A DNA stretch of 64,000 nt from Nostoc sp. CHAB 5834. Its GTDB lineage: Bacteria > Cyanobacteriota > Cyanobacteriia > Cyanobacteriales > Nostocaceae. How positions within the stretch are numbered: the stretch's first letter is position 1; every line of letters starts with the position of its first letter. The notes below the pieces were generated by a model that made no database searches, was not told where the DNA came from, and saw only the letters and a program-made list of their open reading frames with translations. A program made the translations under genes and the position numbers. The DNA lies in contig JAIVFU010000001.1 in the NCBI GenBank assembly GCA_020829485.1, positions 1 through 64,000 on the forward strand. The letters run 5' to 3'. Below, piece after piece: positions 9,341 to 18,739 of the stretch.

Positions 9341-9511
9341 TCAGGTGAACTTCTGAGTGTTAGTTAGATTTAAAAATTGGGTTGTATAAACAAGTTGGCA
9401 GATACTTACAGTTTGGGCAGGAGTCAGGAGCCAAAAGTCAACCAAAAGGGCTATCAGAACACCCCAAGTTACAGCTAAGATTCTCAGACCATGATAAAAC
9501 TGGCGTTGCAT
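9341..9511 (-). CDS. possible small single-pass membrane protein
   Basis: A 56-codon frame starting MQRQFYHGLRILAVTWGVL, with one hydrophobic stretch (about residues 10-30, ending VDFWLL) after a short basic N-terminus. There is no recognised family and no strong ribosome binding site. It lies in a gene-poor, partly decayed stretch and may be spurious. Confidence 0.3.
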   Translation of the reverse strand: MQRQFYHGLRILAVTWGVLIALLVDFWLLTPAQTVSICQLVYTTQFLNLTNTQKFT

Positions 9512-9825
9512 AATAGAGGGATAATATTTTAATAACCTCTAGAGGATTTCCAACAAATAAATTATTCAATCTTGTGGGGTATTGTTTATTTCAAAGCCCC
9601 TAAGTCTTTAAATGAATATGATTCAGAGGGGGCATTTAACCCCCTAACTTGTCTCGCAATTAAGAGTCACCGCCACACCAGAATGGTTGGTGAGTGGCAG
9701 TAGTTTTGCTGACATTTAGATGGAATAGCAAAAACTATACCAAAAGATGATCATCCTTTAGTACTATCTGTCGGAAAATCATGGTAGCAGATTTCTGAGA
9801 TTTTGCGGGATATTCGAGTCAATAG
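9512..9825. other. intergenic, nothing assigned
   Basis: 314 bases without a supported gene, structured RNA or clear repeat. Confidence 0.4.
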
Positions 9826-10038
9826 TTACTGTGATTTTGACCCACTGCCAATTGTTCTTGTTGAGTCTGCTGTTTCCATCTCAGAGTTTTCAGCATTGTC
9901 AACCTCAAGAGTTCGGAGCAATTCTCGAATTACATCTGTTGCTGGTCTTCCTGTCGAAGCACAATAGGATTGAAGTTTCTTCATTTCCTCGGTTGTGAGA
10001 TTTACTGTCAGTCGTTTAACAGCCCATTTTTTGTTCAT
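9826..10038 (-). CDS. ribbon-helix-helix (CopG/Arc-like) protein
   Basis: A 70-residue protein with a basic N-terminal strand (KKWAVKRLTVNLT), helix A (TEEMKKLQSYCAST) and helix B after GRPATDVIRELLRTLE, the ribbon-helix-helix DNA-binding fold. The C-terminal 25 residues are acidic then Ser-rich and probably disordered. Such proteins act as antitoxin or plasmid-type repressors; no toxin gene is adjacent, so it is an orphan. Confidence 0.7.
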   Translation of the reverse strand: MNKKWAVKRLTVNLTTEEMKKLQSYCASTGRPATDVIRELLRTLEVDNAENSEMETADSTRTIGSGSKSQ

Positions 10039-10088
10039 GATCCTCTTTTGTCTTTAATATGTTCCTTTCTGCCAAAATCACCAAGTCA

Positions 10089-10262
10089 TTACGATTTCTC
10101 CCGCAGTGCATAACCTACATCACGGACTGTATGAATCACACGCTTTTCCTTATTGTCTTTCAATTTTAGTCGTAGATAACCAATATAAACCTCAATAATA
10201 TTAGAATCACCCATGAAGTCGTAACCCCAAACTTTTATTGCACTATCTACTTTTTTACCTCA
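10089..10262 (-). pseudogene. truncated OmpR-type response regulator (DNA-binding end only)
   Basis: The minus strand encodes the end of a winged-helix output domain: [20 protein letters not shown], then [20 protein letters not shown] and YALREKS-stop. This matches the recognition helix and wing of OmpR/PhoB regulators of the ManR/RppA type. No receiver domain or start codon lies upstream. Confidence 0.75.
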
Positions 10263-10319
10263 TTTAGTCTTGTCTTTATTGCTACTAAATATTGAACGGC
10301 TTCGGCCCTTAGCACTTAG

Positions 10320-10526
10320 TCATGGAATTGACATTACTATTTCCAGGTGCAAGATATGAGGAGAGTGAAGAAAGGTTCCAGGAATTGCTAAGATAATCTC
10401 GTCATCAAGCTGAAATTCCAATTCTCCCTCCTGAATATAAAAAGCTTCGTTTTCGTAACTATGAATGTGGGGAGGTGTACCGTTTTGTGGTTGAGCGGTA
10501 ATTTCAATTAGCGTTCTTAACATCAT
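10320..10526 (-). pseudogene. truncated cupin-domain protein
   Basis: A 68-codon frame with the first cupin motif, PPHIHSYENEAFYIQEGELE, and the following PGTFLHSP, giving the two His and one Glu of a metal site. Cupins of this type normally run to ~150 residues with a second motif; here the frame ends after HILHLEIVMSIP. The ATG ATG start also falls within what should be the middle of the fold. It is probably the remaining half of a broken gene. Confidence 0.6.
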
Positions 10527-11070
10527 TTATCAATTCATCAATCCTTAATTGAGTCGCAATAAATATTTATATTGCCCTATTTAATCCTTCGCTAACAAAA
10601 ATTTCCGACTTATCTAAAAAGTAGTGAATCTGAAACTTTTAATTTTCACAAACTACATATAATTGCTATGTCTTGCATCAACCTGTTAATTATTTTTTGT
10701 TGTCGTCGTAACTTTTCTCTAAAGTATTTATAACAACAATCGGTATATTTAAGCTAAGTAGTTTATACTATTATTATGACTTTGCTAAGTCCACAAAAAA
10801 CTCAAGTCTTAGTTATCCGTTACTGAGACGTTAAAATACTATGGTGTCTTCGTCAGGCTTGCATTGAGGGGATTGTAAGATGTTAAACATTACAAATAAC
10901 TAAGTCTTATGCTAAAAAAATAAATTTTATTAATTAAAACGCTAATCATATACTTATAATGTACCATACAATGCCTGACCAAGAACTATGACATCACTAT
11001 TGGGCTATTTGTTATTTGTCATTAGCAAAGGACAAAGGATAAATGACCAATGACCAATGACTAATAACTA
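10527..11070. other. intergenic upstream of the lipid-transport ATPase gene
   Basis: 544 AT-rich bases with no supported gene. The last ~50 bases before 11071 contain degenerate TAATGAC-type heptamers, so the start codon at 11071 lies inside that repeat tract and has no clear ribosome binding site. Confidence 0.5.
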
Positions 11071-11853
11071 ATGACTGAACCATTGATTGAACTGAAAGGT
11101 GTTTCTAAGTCCTTTGGTAGCCATAAAGTTCTAGATAATGTAGACTTGACCATTTACCGGGGAGAAGCACTAGGGATTATTGGGCCATCAGGTACTGGTA
11201 AATCAACAATTTTACGGGTAATGGCGGGGTTACTTACTGTCGATGAAGGAGAAATTTATGTACAAGGAGTGCGGCGAGACGGTTTGATTGAGGATGGTGG
11301 CCAGCAGGTTGGCATTGGCATGGTGTTTCAGCAGGCGGCGCTATTTGATTCGCTGACGGTGGAGGAAAATGTGGGATTTTTACTTTATCAAAATTCAAAG
11401 CTACCGCGATCGCGCATCCAAGATTTGGTAAAAGAAAAATTGGAGATGGTAGGTTTGTCAGCAATAGGCCACCTCTACCCAGCCGAACTTTCCGGGGGAA
11501 TGCGAAAACGGGTAAGTTTTGCCCGGGCGATTATGTCTAATCCCGATGATCCAACAGTTGGCCCAGAAATTCTACTATACGATGAACCAACAGCCGGACT
11601 TGATCCCATTGCCTCAACAGTAATCGAAGATTTAATCCGGTATTTGCAATGTTTACATGGAGTTTGTAGTACTTATGCTGTTGTTACCCACCAAGACAGC
11701 ACTATCCGTCGTACAGCTGATAGACTTATATTTCTCTATGAAGGTAGAGTGCAGTGGCAGGGTACAGTTAGTGAAACATACAACACAGAAAATCCTTTAA
11801 TCAAACAATTTCTTAGTGGAAGTGTGCAAGGGCCGATTCAAGTCATCGGTTAG
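11071..11853 (+). CDS. ABC transporter ATPase, MlaF/TGD3 type
   Basis: A 260-residue nucleotide-binding protein with Walker A GPSGTGKS, Q-loop VFQQAALFDSLTV, signature LSGGMRKRVSFARAI, Walker B ILLYDEPTAGLDP and the switch His (VVTHQDS). The GMRKR-type signature and FDSLTV Q-loop are typical of the Mla/TGD phospholipid transport ATPases. An MCE-domain protein starts 100 bases downstream on the same strand, supporting a lipid-transport role at the plasma membrane. The permease (MlaE/TGD1) is not here and must be elsewhere. Confidence 0.9.
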   Translation: MTEPLIELKGVSKSFGSHKVLDNVDLTIYRGEALGIIGPSGTGKSTILRVMAGLLTVDEGEIYVQGVRRDGLIEDGGQQVGIGMVFQQAALFDSLTVEENVGFLLYQNSKLPRSRIQDLVKEKLEMVGLSAIGHLYPAELSGGMRKRVSFARAIMSNPDDPTVGPEILLYDEPTAGLDPIASTVIEDLIRYLQCLHGVCSTYAVVTHQDSTIRRTADRLIFLYEGRVQWQGTVSETYNTENPLIKQFLSGSVQGPIQVIG

Positions 11854-11953
11854 AAAGTGAGGAGTTAAAAATCAGGAGCGAGAGTTAAATTTACCTCCTA
11901 ACTCCCAACTCATAACTCATAACTCATAACTAATTATTGGGTGGAGGAAAAAA

Positions 11954-13414
11954 ATGCGAGGTCTTATGACAAGCCTCTTCTCTTCGAGAGGCTTCGCCAA
12001 CGCGTCTGGGCGAACATTTAGAGAAGGCTCTGTGGGATTGTTACTCCTGCTAGGATTAGGGGTATTTGGGTTACTCTTTCTGTGGTTAAATAGATTCACT
12101 CCTGCTGGCCGTTCATACAAGGTTATTGTGGAATTTGCTAACGCTGGCGGAATGCAAAAGGGAGCAACAGTTCGCTATCGAGGCGTTAAGGTAGGAACTA
12201 TTTCCCAGGTTCGACCAGGGACAAATGCCATTGATGTAGAGATTGAAATTGCCCAAACTGACCTACTTCTCCCCCGGAATGTAGTGGTAGAAGCTAATCA
12301 AAGCGGATTAATTAGCGAAAGTATCATTGACATCACACCAAAAGCACCGTTACCTACTGGGGTTGTGATTGCTAAACCCCTAGATAAAAATTGCGATCGC
12401 AGCCTGATAATTTGTAATGGCTCTCGTTTAAAAGGTCAGATTGGCATCAGTGTTGATGAACTAATTCGCAGTTCAAGTGAGCTAGCTGCTGTATATAATA
12501 ACCCCCAATTTTATAGAAATGTCAATAGGGTTCTAGAAACTACCACAGGTGCAGCAACCAGTTTTACTGAGCTAAGTCAGGATTTACAAGGTTTGACCAA
12601 AAACTTGCGACAACAACTTAATACCTTTTCAGCCACTGCTAATTCAGTGCAACGAGCGACAAACCAACTTAGTGCATCCTCGAGTCAAACAATAAATAAA
12701 TTCGGTGCAACTGCAACTCAAGCAAATCGTTTGCTGAACAACCTGGATAATTTATTGACAACAAATCGTTCTTCGCTGCTTGGCGCTTTGAACAATATCA
12801 CTGAAACCAGCAACCAACTGCGTGTTACAGTCAGTAGCCTATCACCTGCTGTGAATCGATTCACTCAAGGACAATTAATCAATAATTTAGAAACTCTTTC
12901 AGCAAATGCAGCGCAAGCCTCAGCTAATTTACGTGATGCTTCAAAAACCTTAAATGATCCAAAGAATGCGGTGCTGCTACAACAAACTTTAGATTCAGCA
13001 CGAGTAACCTTTGAAAATAGCCAAAAAATTACATCTGATTTGGATGAGTTGACAGGTGATCCTACTTTCCGACAAAATTTGCGGCAATTGGTGAATGGTC
13101 TAAGTAGTTTAGTATCTTCTACACAACAAATGCAGCAACAGGTGCAAGTTGCTACTACTCTAGATTCGGTAAAAACTGCTGTGAGCAAACCAAAGAATCT
13201 AATTCTTACCCCAGCACCAACTCAAGAGGCGATGTCTAATGACAAGTCGCTACCCGTTTATGAAATTAATCCCGCACCTGCTAATTTTGAAAGTACCGAC
13301 ACAAACCTTCAACCAACCCCCAGTCCGTCTATCCCTAACTCATCCCAAGAAGACCTTTTGAAGCAGCTGCGGGAGTATGGTAAACAACGGGAGCAATTGG
13401 AGACGGGAAAATAA
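11954..13414 (+). CDS. MCE-domain (MlaD/TGD2-like) lipid-transport protein
   Basis: A 486-residue protein with one membrane segment (VGLLLLLGLGVFGLLFLWL, about residues 27-45) and an MCE domain from about 52 to 135 (YKVIVEFANAGGMQKGATVR). A long Asn/Ser/Thr-rich helical region follows, then a Pro-rich C-terminus. MCE proteins form hexameric lipid shuttles between membranes. GGAGG stands 9 bases before the ATG. Residues about 7-17 (FSSRGFANASG) are encoded by a dispersed repeat ahead of the expected RTFREGSVG start. It follows the MlaF-like ATPase and is probably cotranscribed. Confidence 0.88.
   Translation: MRGLMTSLFSSRGFANASGRTFREGSVGLLLLLGLGVFGLLFLWLNRFTPAGRSYKVIVEFANAGGMQKGATVRYRGVKVGTISQVRPGTNAIDVEIEIAQTDLLLPRNVVVEANQSGLISESIIDITPKAPLPTGVVIAKPLDKNCDRSLIICNGSRLKGQIGISVDELIRSSSELAAVYNNPQFYRNVNRVLETTTGAATSFTELSQDLQGLTKNLRQQLNTFSATANSVQRATNQLSASSSQTINKFGATATQANRLLNNLDNLLTTNRSSLLGALNNITETSNQLRVTVSSLSPAVNRFTQGQLINNLETLSANAAQASANLRDASKTLNDPKNAVLLQQTLDSARVTFENSQKITSDLDELTGDPTFRQNLRQLVNGLSSLVSSTQQMQQQVQVATTLDSVKTAVSKPKNLILTPAPTQEAMSNDKSLPVYEINPAPANFESTDTNLQPTPSPSIPNSSQEDLLKQLREYGKQREQLETGK
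11977..12010. repeat. dispersed repeat in the MCE gene 5' end
   Basis: TCTTCGAGAGGCTTCGCCAA followed by CGCGTCTGGG resembles a common Nostoc small dispersed repeat with a GGCTTCGCC core. It is translated in frame near the N-terminus of the MCE protein. Confidence 0.55.
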
Positions 13415-13864
13415 GCATAGATTTTAAATTTTGGATAATGGAATTGAAAGATGATAGCGACGAAATTTCTTAACTGTTGAATTAGCACAGGGTGGGCAAA
13501 AGCAATAAGCTAAACTACATCTAGTTTGCATATTCAAAATTAATATAACTCTTGTGGGGTGGGCATCTTGCCCGCCTTAATTATGCAAGTTAAATGTGGA
13601 ACAGCTTATCTCCGATGGGCTATTTCGTGTCGCGCCCTGTGTTAGCATGGCTATTTCATTCTCATCTAGCCCGCCTCAGAATGAATTCTGAGTCTAATAG
13701 CTAAAGTCGTCTAAAGACGACTGAGAAAAGATTAAAGTCCGTTAAAACGGACTTTAGTTATGAGCCGCAAAACTGAGCGTCATTACGAATTATCTTGACA
13801 CTTGCGCTACGATATCCCCTATTGCTTTTGTGCAATGTATATGAGGAGTAGTACAGGTAAAAAC
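13415..13864. other. repeat-bearing intergenic region
   Basis: 450 bases between the MCE gene and the phosphotransferase gene. It contains a single arm of the CTTGTGGGGTGGGC repeat family (13551-13577) and the composite hairpin element at 13649-13779. No gene is supported. Confidence 0.6.
13649..13779 (+). repeat. composite hairpin repeat, copy A
   Basis: A string of short palindromes: CTCAGAATGAATTCTGAG, AGTCGTCTAAAGACGACT, and AAGTCCGTTAAAACGGACTT. It is homologous along its length to the reverse complement of 44474-44634. The third stem differs in sequence between copies but stays self-complementary. Confidence 0.8.
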
Positions 13865-14983
13865 ATGACAGAAGAATTCAATACACAACGTGCAGAGAAT
13901 CTGGTTGCGATCGCATCTCAATTCGCTGGGCTAGGGAAGGTTACAGGTGTTAAAGCTTTTGGAAGTGGTAATATCAATGACACCTTCTTAGTAACTCTAG
14001 ATTCTTCAGAAGAACAATATTTTGTCCTGCAACGCATCAATACACAGGTATTTCGGCAGCCACAACTGATTATGCAGAATATGCGTACCTTCACTGAGCA
14101 TGTTCGCAAAAGGTTACAGCATACGCCTCTAAATCGTCGCTGGGAAGTGCCACGCGTACTGTTGACTAAGGATGCTCTAGACTACTGTAGGAATGCAGAC
14201 AGCTCCTTTTGGCGGGCGATCAGCTTTATTGAAGGCTCCCAGTCTTTCGATACTATGCGCGATCGCTCACAAGCGAAAGAAATCGGTTATGCCTTGGGGA
14301 TGTTCCACAATCTGATTAGCGATTTGCCACCAGAAAAACTCGCCGATACCCTTCAAGGTTTCCATATTACACCGCTTTATCTCCAGCATTACGAGGAAGT
14401 GTTGGCGAAAACTATTGCGCCTCAATCTTCGGAAGTTAAGTATTGCTTGCAGTTTGTTAGCGATCGCCAAACCTTTGCACATATCCTAGAAAATGCCAAA
14501 GTTGAAGGTAAATTACCCTTGCGTCTGATGCACGGCGATCCAAAAATCAATAACGTGATGTTTGACACTGCTACCTTGCAAGCCGTCAGCGTCATCGACC
14601 TGGACACTGTTAAACCCGGTCTGGTACATTACGATATTGGTGATTGCCTGCGATCGGGTTGCAATCCGACTGGAGAAGAAACTGAGAATTGGGACAGTGT
14701 TTATTTCGATACTGATCTGTGCCAGGGAATCTTACAAGGTTATCTCTCGGTAGCAAAGGCATTTATGACTGAGAATGATTATGCATACATATATGATGCA
14801 ATTCGTCTAATTACTTTTGAACTAGGATTGAGGTTTTTTGCTGATTATTTAGCTGGGAATGTCTACTTTAAAGTTAAACACCCAGAACATAATCTTGCCA
14901 GAGCGATCGTCCAGTTTAAGCTTACCGAAAGTATTGAATCGCAAAAAACGCAGATTTGCAACATTATTAAAGATATGAAATGA
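13865..14983 (+). CDS. aminoglycoside-phosphotransferase-fold kinase (NahK-like)
   Basis: A 372-residue small-molecule kinase of the APH/choline-kinase fold. The Brenner loop LMHGDPKINNVMFD and metal-binding VIDLDTV are intact, and the N-lobe glycine/nucleotide region GSGNINDTF is visible. Length and the NDTF...VLQRIN pattern resemble N-acetylhexosamine 1-kinase-like COG2334 proteins, so a sugar or amino-alcohol substrate is more likely than an antibiotic. The ATG at 13865 is chosen because the ~21 codons upstream (MRYDIPYCFC...) look unrelated. The stop overlaps the next start (ATGA), implying translational coupling. Confidence 0.8.
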   Translation: MTEEFNTQRAENLVAIASQFAGLGKVTGVKAFGSGNINDTFLVTLDSSEEQYFVLQRINTQVFRQPQLIMQNMRTFTEHVRKRLQHTPLNRRWEVPRVLLTKDALDYCRNADSSFWRAISFIEGSQSFDTMRDRSQAKEIGYALGMFHNLISDLPPEKLADTLQGFHITPLYLQHYEEVLAKTIAPQSSEVKYCLQFVSDRQTFAHILENAKVEGKLPLRLMHGDPKINNVMFDTATLQAVSVIDLDTVKPGLVHYDIGDCLRSGCNPTGEETENWDSVYFDTDLCQGILQGYLSVAKAFMTENDYAYIYDAIRLITFELGLRFFADYLAGNVYFKVKHPEHNLARAIVQFKLTESIESQKTQICNIIKDMK

Positions 14984-15543
14984 ACGATCAGACATTTTCC
15001 CTGCAACCCTTTCCTTCTACAAAATCCCTGCCTAATTTGAAAATTGCAGGTAATATTTCCAGAAATGGTAATAAACTTGCTATCCGCTATATGCTTGAGG
15101 GCGATTTAAAAAAAATTGCGTTGGCAAAGCCTACCGGAGGTATCGCTCCACCATCAAATACTCCATCACGCAAGCATGAACTTTGGGAAGACACTTGCTT
15201 CGAGTTCTTTCTTGGCATCAAAGATTCTGCACAGTATTGGGAATTTAACCTCTCCCCCGCCGGACACTGGAATGTCTATCGCTTTGATGGCTACCGTCAA
15301 GGAATGCAAGAGGAAACAGCGTTTGAAAAGCTACCGTTTAATATTCAAAATCAAGCCGATGGTTTAACACTTGTGTTGGATGTAGATTTACATAAAATCA
15401 TCTCAGCAAAACAAGCCATTGAAGTTGGCATTACTACCGTTATTAAAGAGAGAAATGGTGACGTTACTTACTGGGCATTAACTCATCAAGACGCGGAGGC
15501 TGACTTTCATCTGCGGGATAGTTTCATAGTTGAGTTGTGCTAG
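14980..15543 (+). CDS. DOMON-like domain protein
   Basis: A 187-residue soluble protein, mostly beta-strand, with HELWEDTCFEFFLGIKDS (about 66-83) and YWEFNLSPAGHWNVYRFDGYR (about 86-106), the pattern of the DOMON-like type 9 carbohydrate-binding fold. There is no signal peptide. It shares a 4-base ATGA overlap with the upstream kinase gene, so the two proteins are made together and may act on the same sugar-like ligand. Function unknown. Confidence 0.8.
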   Translation: MNDQTFSLQPFPSTKSLPNLKIAGNISRNGNKLAIRYMLEGDLKKIALAKPTGGIAPPSNTPSRKHELWEDTCFEFFLGIKDSAQYWEFNLSPAGHWNVYRFDGYRQGMQEETAFEKLPFNIQNQADGLTLVLDVDLHKIISAKQAIEVGITTVIKERNGDVTYWALTHQDAEADFHLRDSFIVELC

Positions 15544-16018
15544 TGGTAAATCATTAAATTAGTAGAGCCAAGTACAACATTTCATTAATTGGTAGCGAAT
15601 CCTGCGCGTACCTTTGCGCTTACCTCTGCGCGACAGCAGTCGCTACAACGGGGGGAACCCCCGCAACGCGCTGCCTGCCCTTTGCGTTTAAATTTCAACC
15701 TTCAATTCGCCCCGTCAGCAAAGAGTAAAGGCAATTTTAAAAAATATACCTGTTTCAAATCGCCGTTTGAATATTTTAAAAGTGCGATCGCACTAGCAGG
15801 CAGAAAAAATAGGTTAAATATCTAACCTATAGTGGTATTTACACATTTACACATTCATGCAAATTGCTCGATTAATTATATATGAACAATAATTAGTAAC
15901 GTTATTTAAGGGCAACAAATAAACTAATTTACTTATTTCGTTTGATAGAGTTAATTAAAATTTAAGGATGCAAAATATAAGATACATAGCTAAAAAGCAA
16001 ATTATCAACTGTTAATTT
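15544..16018. other. intergenic with a GC-rich repeat patch
   Basis: 475 bases. The first half (about 15597-15690) is a GC-rich patch of repeat-like sequence (TGCGCG..., GGGGGAACCCCC palindrome) of the kind scattered in Nostoc genomes; the second half is AT-rich leader before hflX. A 78-codon frame over the patch is not considered a gene. Confidence 0.5.
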
Positions 16019-17707
16019 ATGCAAAAGATTTATGGCAATACTCAAGGGATAAAAGCTAGCCAAATAAAAAACTTACAACGGCTTTACGAGGAAAATCAAC
16101 CAGCAGATAGATTAATTACGCCGGAATTTGCCCAAGCCTTAGCCGCAATTAGTAAAGAAATTCATCACCCGATTTGTTGTTATATAAATCGGCGTGGGCA
16201 AATTATCCGAATTGCTGTAGGAACACCAAATCAAACTCAAATTCCGGCTGAAGAATTACCCCGGCGCAGTGCCGAACGCTTGAGCGGAATCCGTTGTGTT
16301 GCTACTCAATTTAAATCAGAACCACCTGATGAAGCATCGTTGATCGCAATGATGCGTCAGCGCTTAGATGCTCTTGTAATATTAATCGCAACTGATAGCG
16401 AAGTAAAAGAAGCTTTTCTAACTTACCTTTTCCCCGATCGAGAAAGTCCTTGGGTAATTTCACCTCCTCTAAGTTTGGATGACTTAACCGAACAAGAATT
16501 TGACGAGCTAGTTCACGAATGGGAGAGAGAAATTGCTGATGCTGGGGATGGAATATTCCTATCTCAAGAAGTTGTCTCTGACCAAGACAGGGTGCTGCTG
16601 GTGGGAGTGCAGACAGAAGATGTATCTGTCCAACGGTTTGAAGATGGGCTAGCAGAACTAGTGCGTTTAGTCGAAAGCGCTAAGGGTATTGTACTCGATA
16701 CAATGCGGCAAAAGCGCGATTGCATCCATCCCCAAACAGTAGTCGGTAAGGGAAAAATTGAAGAAATCACCCTTTTGGCTCAAAAACTAAGAGCAAATCT
16801 AATCGTTTTTGACCGAGATATTTCTGCATCTCAAGCCCGCAACTTAGAACAGGAAATTGGCATCCGAGTTGTAGATCGCACGGAAGTAATTCTAGATATT
16901 TTTGCTCAACGCGCTCGCACTCAAGAAGGTAAATTACAAGTAGAGCTAGCACAACTCGAATATATGTTACCTCGGCTGCGCGGTCGTGGTCAGGAAATGT
17001 CTCGATTAGGTGCAGGGATTGGTACACGAGGCCCTGGTGAAACAAAACTAGAGACAGAACGGCGAACAATTCAACGGCGAATTGCTCAACTACAGGAAGA
17101 AGTGAACCAATTACAAGCACATCGCGCCCGGATTAGACAACAACGACAACAGCAAGAAATTCCGGTTCTGGCATTAGTTGGCTATACCAATGCTGGTAAA
17201 TCTACTTTGTTGAATGTGTTAACTAACGCAGAAGTTTACACCGCAGATCAACTATTTGCTACCCTCGACCCAACAACCCGCAAGGTAGTAATTACAGAAC
17301 CAGAAACACAACAACGCAGGTCGATTCTGCTCACAGATACTGTAGGGTTTATTCACGAACTCCCGCCAGCACTGCTGGATGCATTTCGCGCCACATTGGA
17401 AGAAGTAGTTGAGGCTTCGGCCATGATTCATGTTGTGGATTTGTCTCATCCAGCTTGGGAAAGCCATATTGCGAGTGTCCTGGAAATACTCGAAGAAATG
17501 CCTGAGATTCCAGAAAAAAGTTTGATTGCTTTTAACAAGGTTGACCAAGTAGATAGCGAAACTTTAACTAGAGTTCAACAAGATTATCCCGAAGCTGTGT
17601 TTATATCAGCAAGCCAGCGATTGGGTTTAGAGACTTTCAAAATGCGATCGCTGCAACTAATTGACGAAAGAGTTAAAGCGATCGCACTCCCACAAAATTC
17701 ATACTAA
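16019..17707 (+). CDS. hflX: ribosome-associated GTPase HflX
   Basis: A 562-residue GTPase that rescues or splits stalled ribosomes. The HflX domain contains HPQTVVGKGKIEEI (about 240-253), followed by the glycine-rich GRGQEMSRLGAGIGTRGPGE. The G domain has G1 GYTNAGKS, G3 DTVGF and G4 NKVD. It is longer than the ~426-residue E. coli protein by an N-terminal domain of about 180 residues, as usual in cyanobacteria. The isoaspartyl peptidase gene begins 14 bases after the stop, so the two probably form an operon. Confidence 0.93.
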   Translation: MQKIYGNTQGIKASQIKNLQRLYEENQPADRLITPEFAQALAAISKEIHHPICCYINRRGQIIRIAVGTPNQTQIPAEELPRRSAERLSGIRCVATQFKSEPPDEASLIAMMRQRLDALVILIATDSEVKEAFLTYLFPDRESPWVISPPLSLDDLTEQEFDELVHEWEREIADAGDGIFLSQEVVSDQDRVLLVGVQTEDVSVQRFEDGLAELVRLVESAKGIVLDTMRQKRDCIHPQTVVGKGKIEEITLLAQKLRANLIVFDRDISASQARNLEQEIGIRVVDRTEVILDIFAQRARTQEGKLQVELAQLEYMLPRLRGRGQEMSRLGAGIGTRGPGETKLETERRTIQRRIAQLQEEVNQLQAHRARIRQQRQQQEIPVLALVGYTNAGKSTLLNVLTNAEVYTADQLFATLDPTTRKVVITEPETQQRRSILLTDTVGFIHELPPALLDAFRATLEEVVEASAMIHVVDLSHPAWESHIASVLEILEEMPEIPEKSLIAFNKVDQVDSETLTRVQQDYPEAVFISASQRLGLETFKMRSLQLIDERVKAIALPQNSY

Positions 17708-17721
17708 CCAAAGGAAATTAT

Positions 17722-18594
17722 ATGACACCGACCATCATTGTTCACGGTGGAGCAAAAACCATCACAGACGATAAAGTTGCAGCCAACAATGCAGGCTGTA
17801 CAGCAGCAGTAGAAGCTGGTTGGGCTGTGCTAATCAGTGGAGGTAGCGCCGCAGAAGCTGTTGAAGCAGCTATTCGAGTTTTGGAAACTGACCAGACATT
17901 TAACGCCAGTCTTGGCGCAACTCTCAACAGCGACGGAGAGGTAGAATTAGACGCGGCGATCATGGAAGGCTCATTAAGTTGGGGAGCAGTTGCAGCAGTT
18001 CAGGGCATCCGTCATCCCATCTCAGTAGCACGGAAGGTTATGGATGACAAACCCAGGCTACTAGTGGCGCGAGGCGCAGAACGCTTTGCTGTAGACTCTG
18101 GAGCCGAAATGTGTAAAAAAGAAAACTTGATTACTGATGAACAGTGGCAGGAGTGGAAGGAGGATCAAAAAGTTATTGATCGCCCCAACACTGTAGGTTG
18201 TGTGGCTTTGGATGCTAGCGGCATCCTAGCTGCTGGCACTTCAACTGGTGGTACTACGAAGCAACAACAAGGTCGCGTTGGTGACACTGCCCTTGTTGGC
18301 TCTGGCTTATACGCTGATAATAAATTCGGCGGTTGCTCAACAACAGGTGATGGCGAGTCAATTATCCCCGTAGTTTTGGCTAAAACTGCGATCGATTTTT
18401 TGAGTGAAGACAGACACCCAGAAGAAGCCGCACAGATGGCAATTGATACTTTGGTTTCTAAGGTTAAAGGTGAAGCTGGGTGCATCCTTATAGATCATCA
18501 AGGACGCGTTGGCTGGGCGTATAACTCATCACACATGGCTTGCGCTTATATGACCGAAGGACAAGACAAGGTGGCTGTCTTTACCAAGAAATAA
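17722..18594 (+). CDS. iaaA: isoaspartyl peptidase / L-asparaginase (Ntn hydrolase)
   Basis: A 290-residue type 2 (plant-type) asparaginase precursor. The autocleavage and nucleophile site is NTVGCVAL, with Thr157 becoming the N-terminus of the beta subunit; GTSTGG at 172-177 and GRVGDTALVGSG form the substrate pocket. It clears isoaspartyl dipeptides and, in cyanobacteria, the beta-Asp-Arg dipeptides released from cyanophycin. AAAGGAAA stands before the ATG, and hflX ends 14 bases upstream. A hairpin at 18713 follows the gene. Confidence 0.93.
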   Translation: MTPTIIVHGGAKTITDDKVAANNAGCTAAVEAGWAVLISGGSAAEAVEAAIRVLETDQTFNASLGATLNSDGEVELDAAIMEGSLSWGAVAAVQGIRHPISVARKVMDDKPRLLVARGAERFAVDSGAEMCKKENLITDEQWQEWKEDQKVIDRPNTVGCVALDASGILAAGTSTGGTTKQQQGRVGDTALVGSGLYADNKFGGCSTTGDGESIIPVVLAKTAIDFLSEDRHPEEAAQMAIDTLVSKVKGEAGCILIDHQGRVGWAYNSSHMACAYMTEGQDKVAVFTKK

Positions 18595-18712
18595 CTCATA
18601 CCAATTCCTAAGGGCTATCTTAAGGTAATGCCTAATTAATAAAGCTAAATTACAGCTTTGTTTTTTCAAATTGGTGTTACTTGGAAATTCAGGAAACTTG
18701 TTTAATATAAAC

Positions 18713-18739
18713 AACCGCATCCTTTTGTGGATGCGGTTT
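18713..18739 (+). terminator. hairpin terminator between iaaA and the ATP-grasp gene
   Basis: A 10-bp perfect stem AACCGCATCC / GGATGCGGTT with a 6-base loop and a short T-run. It sits 119 bases after iaaA and only three bases before the GGAGGAG ribosome binding site of the next gene, so it could also act as a leader attenuator. Confidence 0.65.

Noticed and set aside
15589..15825. 78-codon plus-strand frame
   Set aside because: Lies over a GC-rich dispersed-repeat patch; composition and lack of homology argue against a gene.
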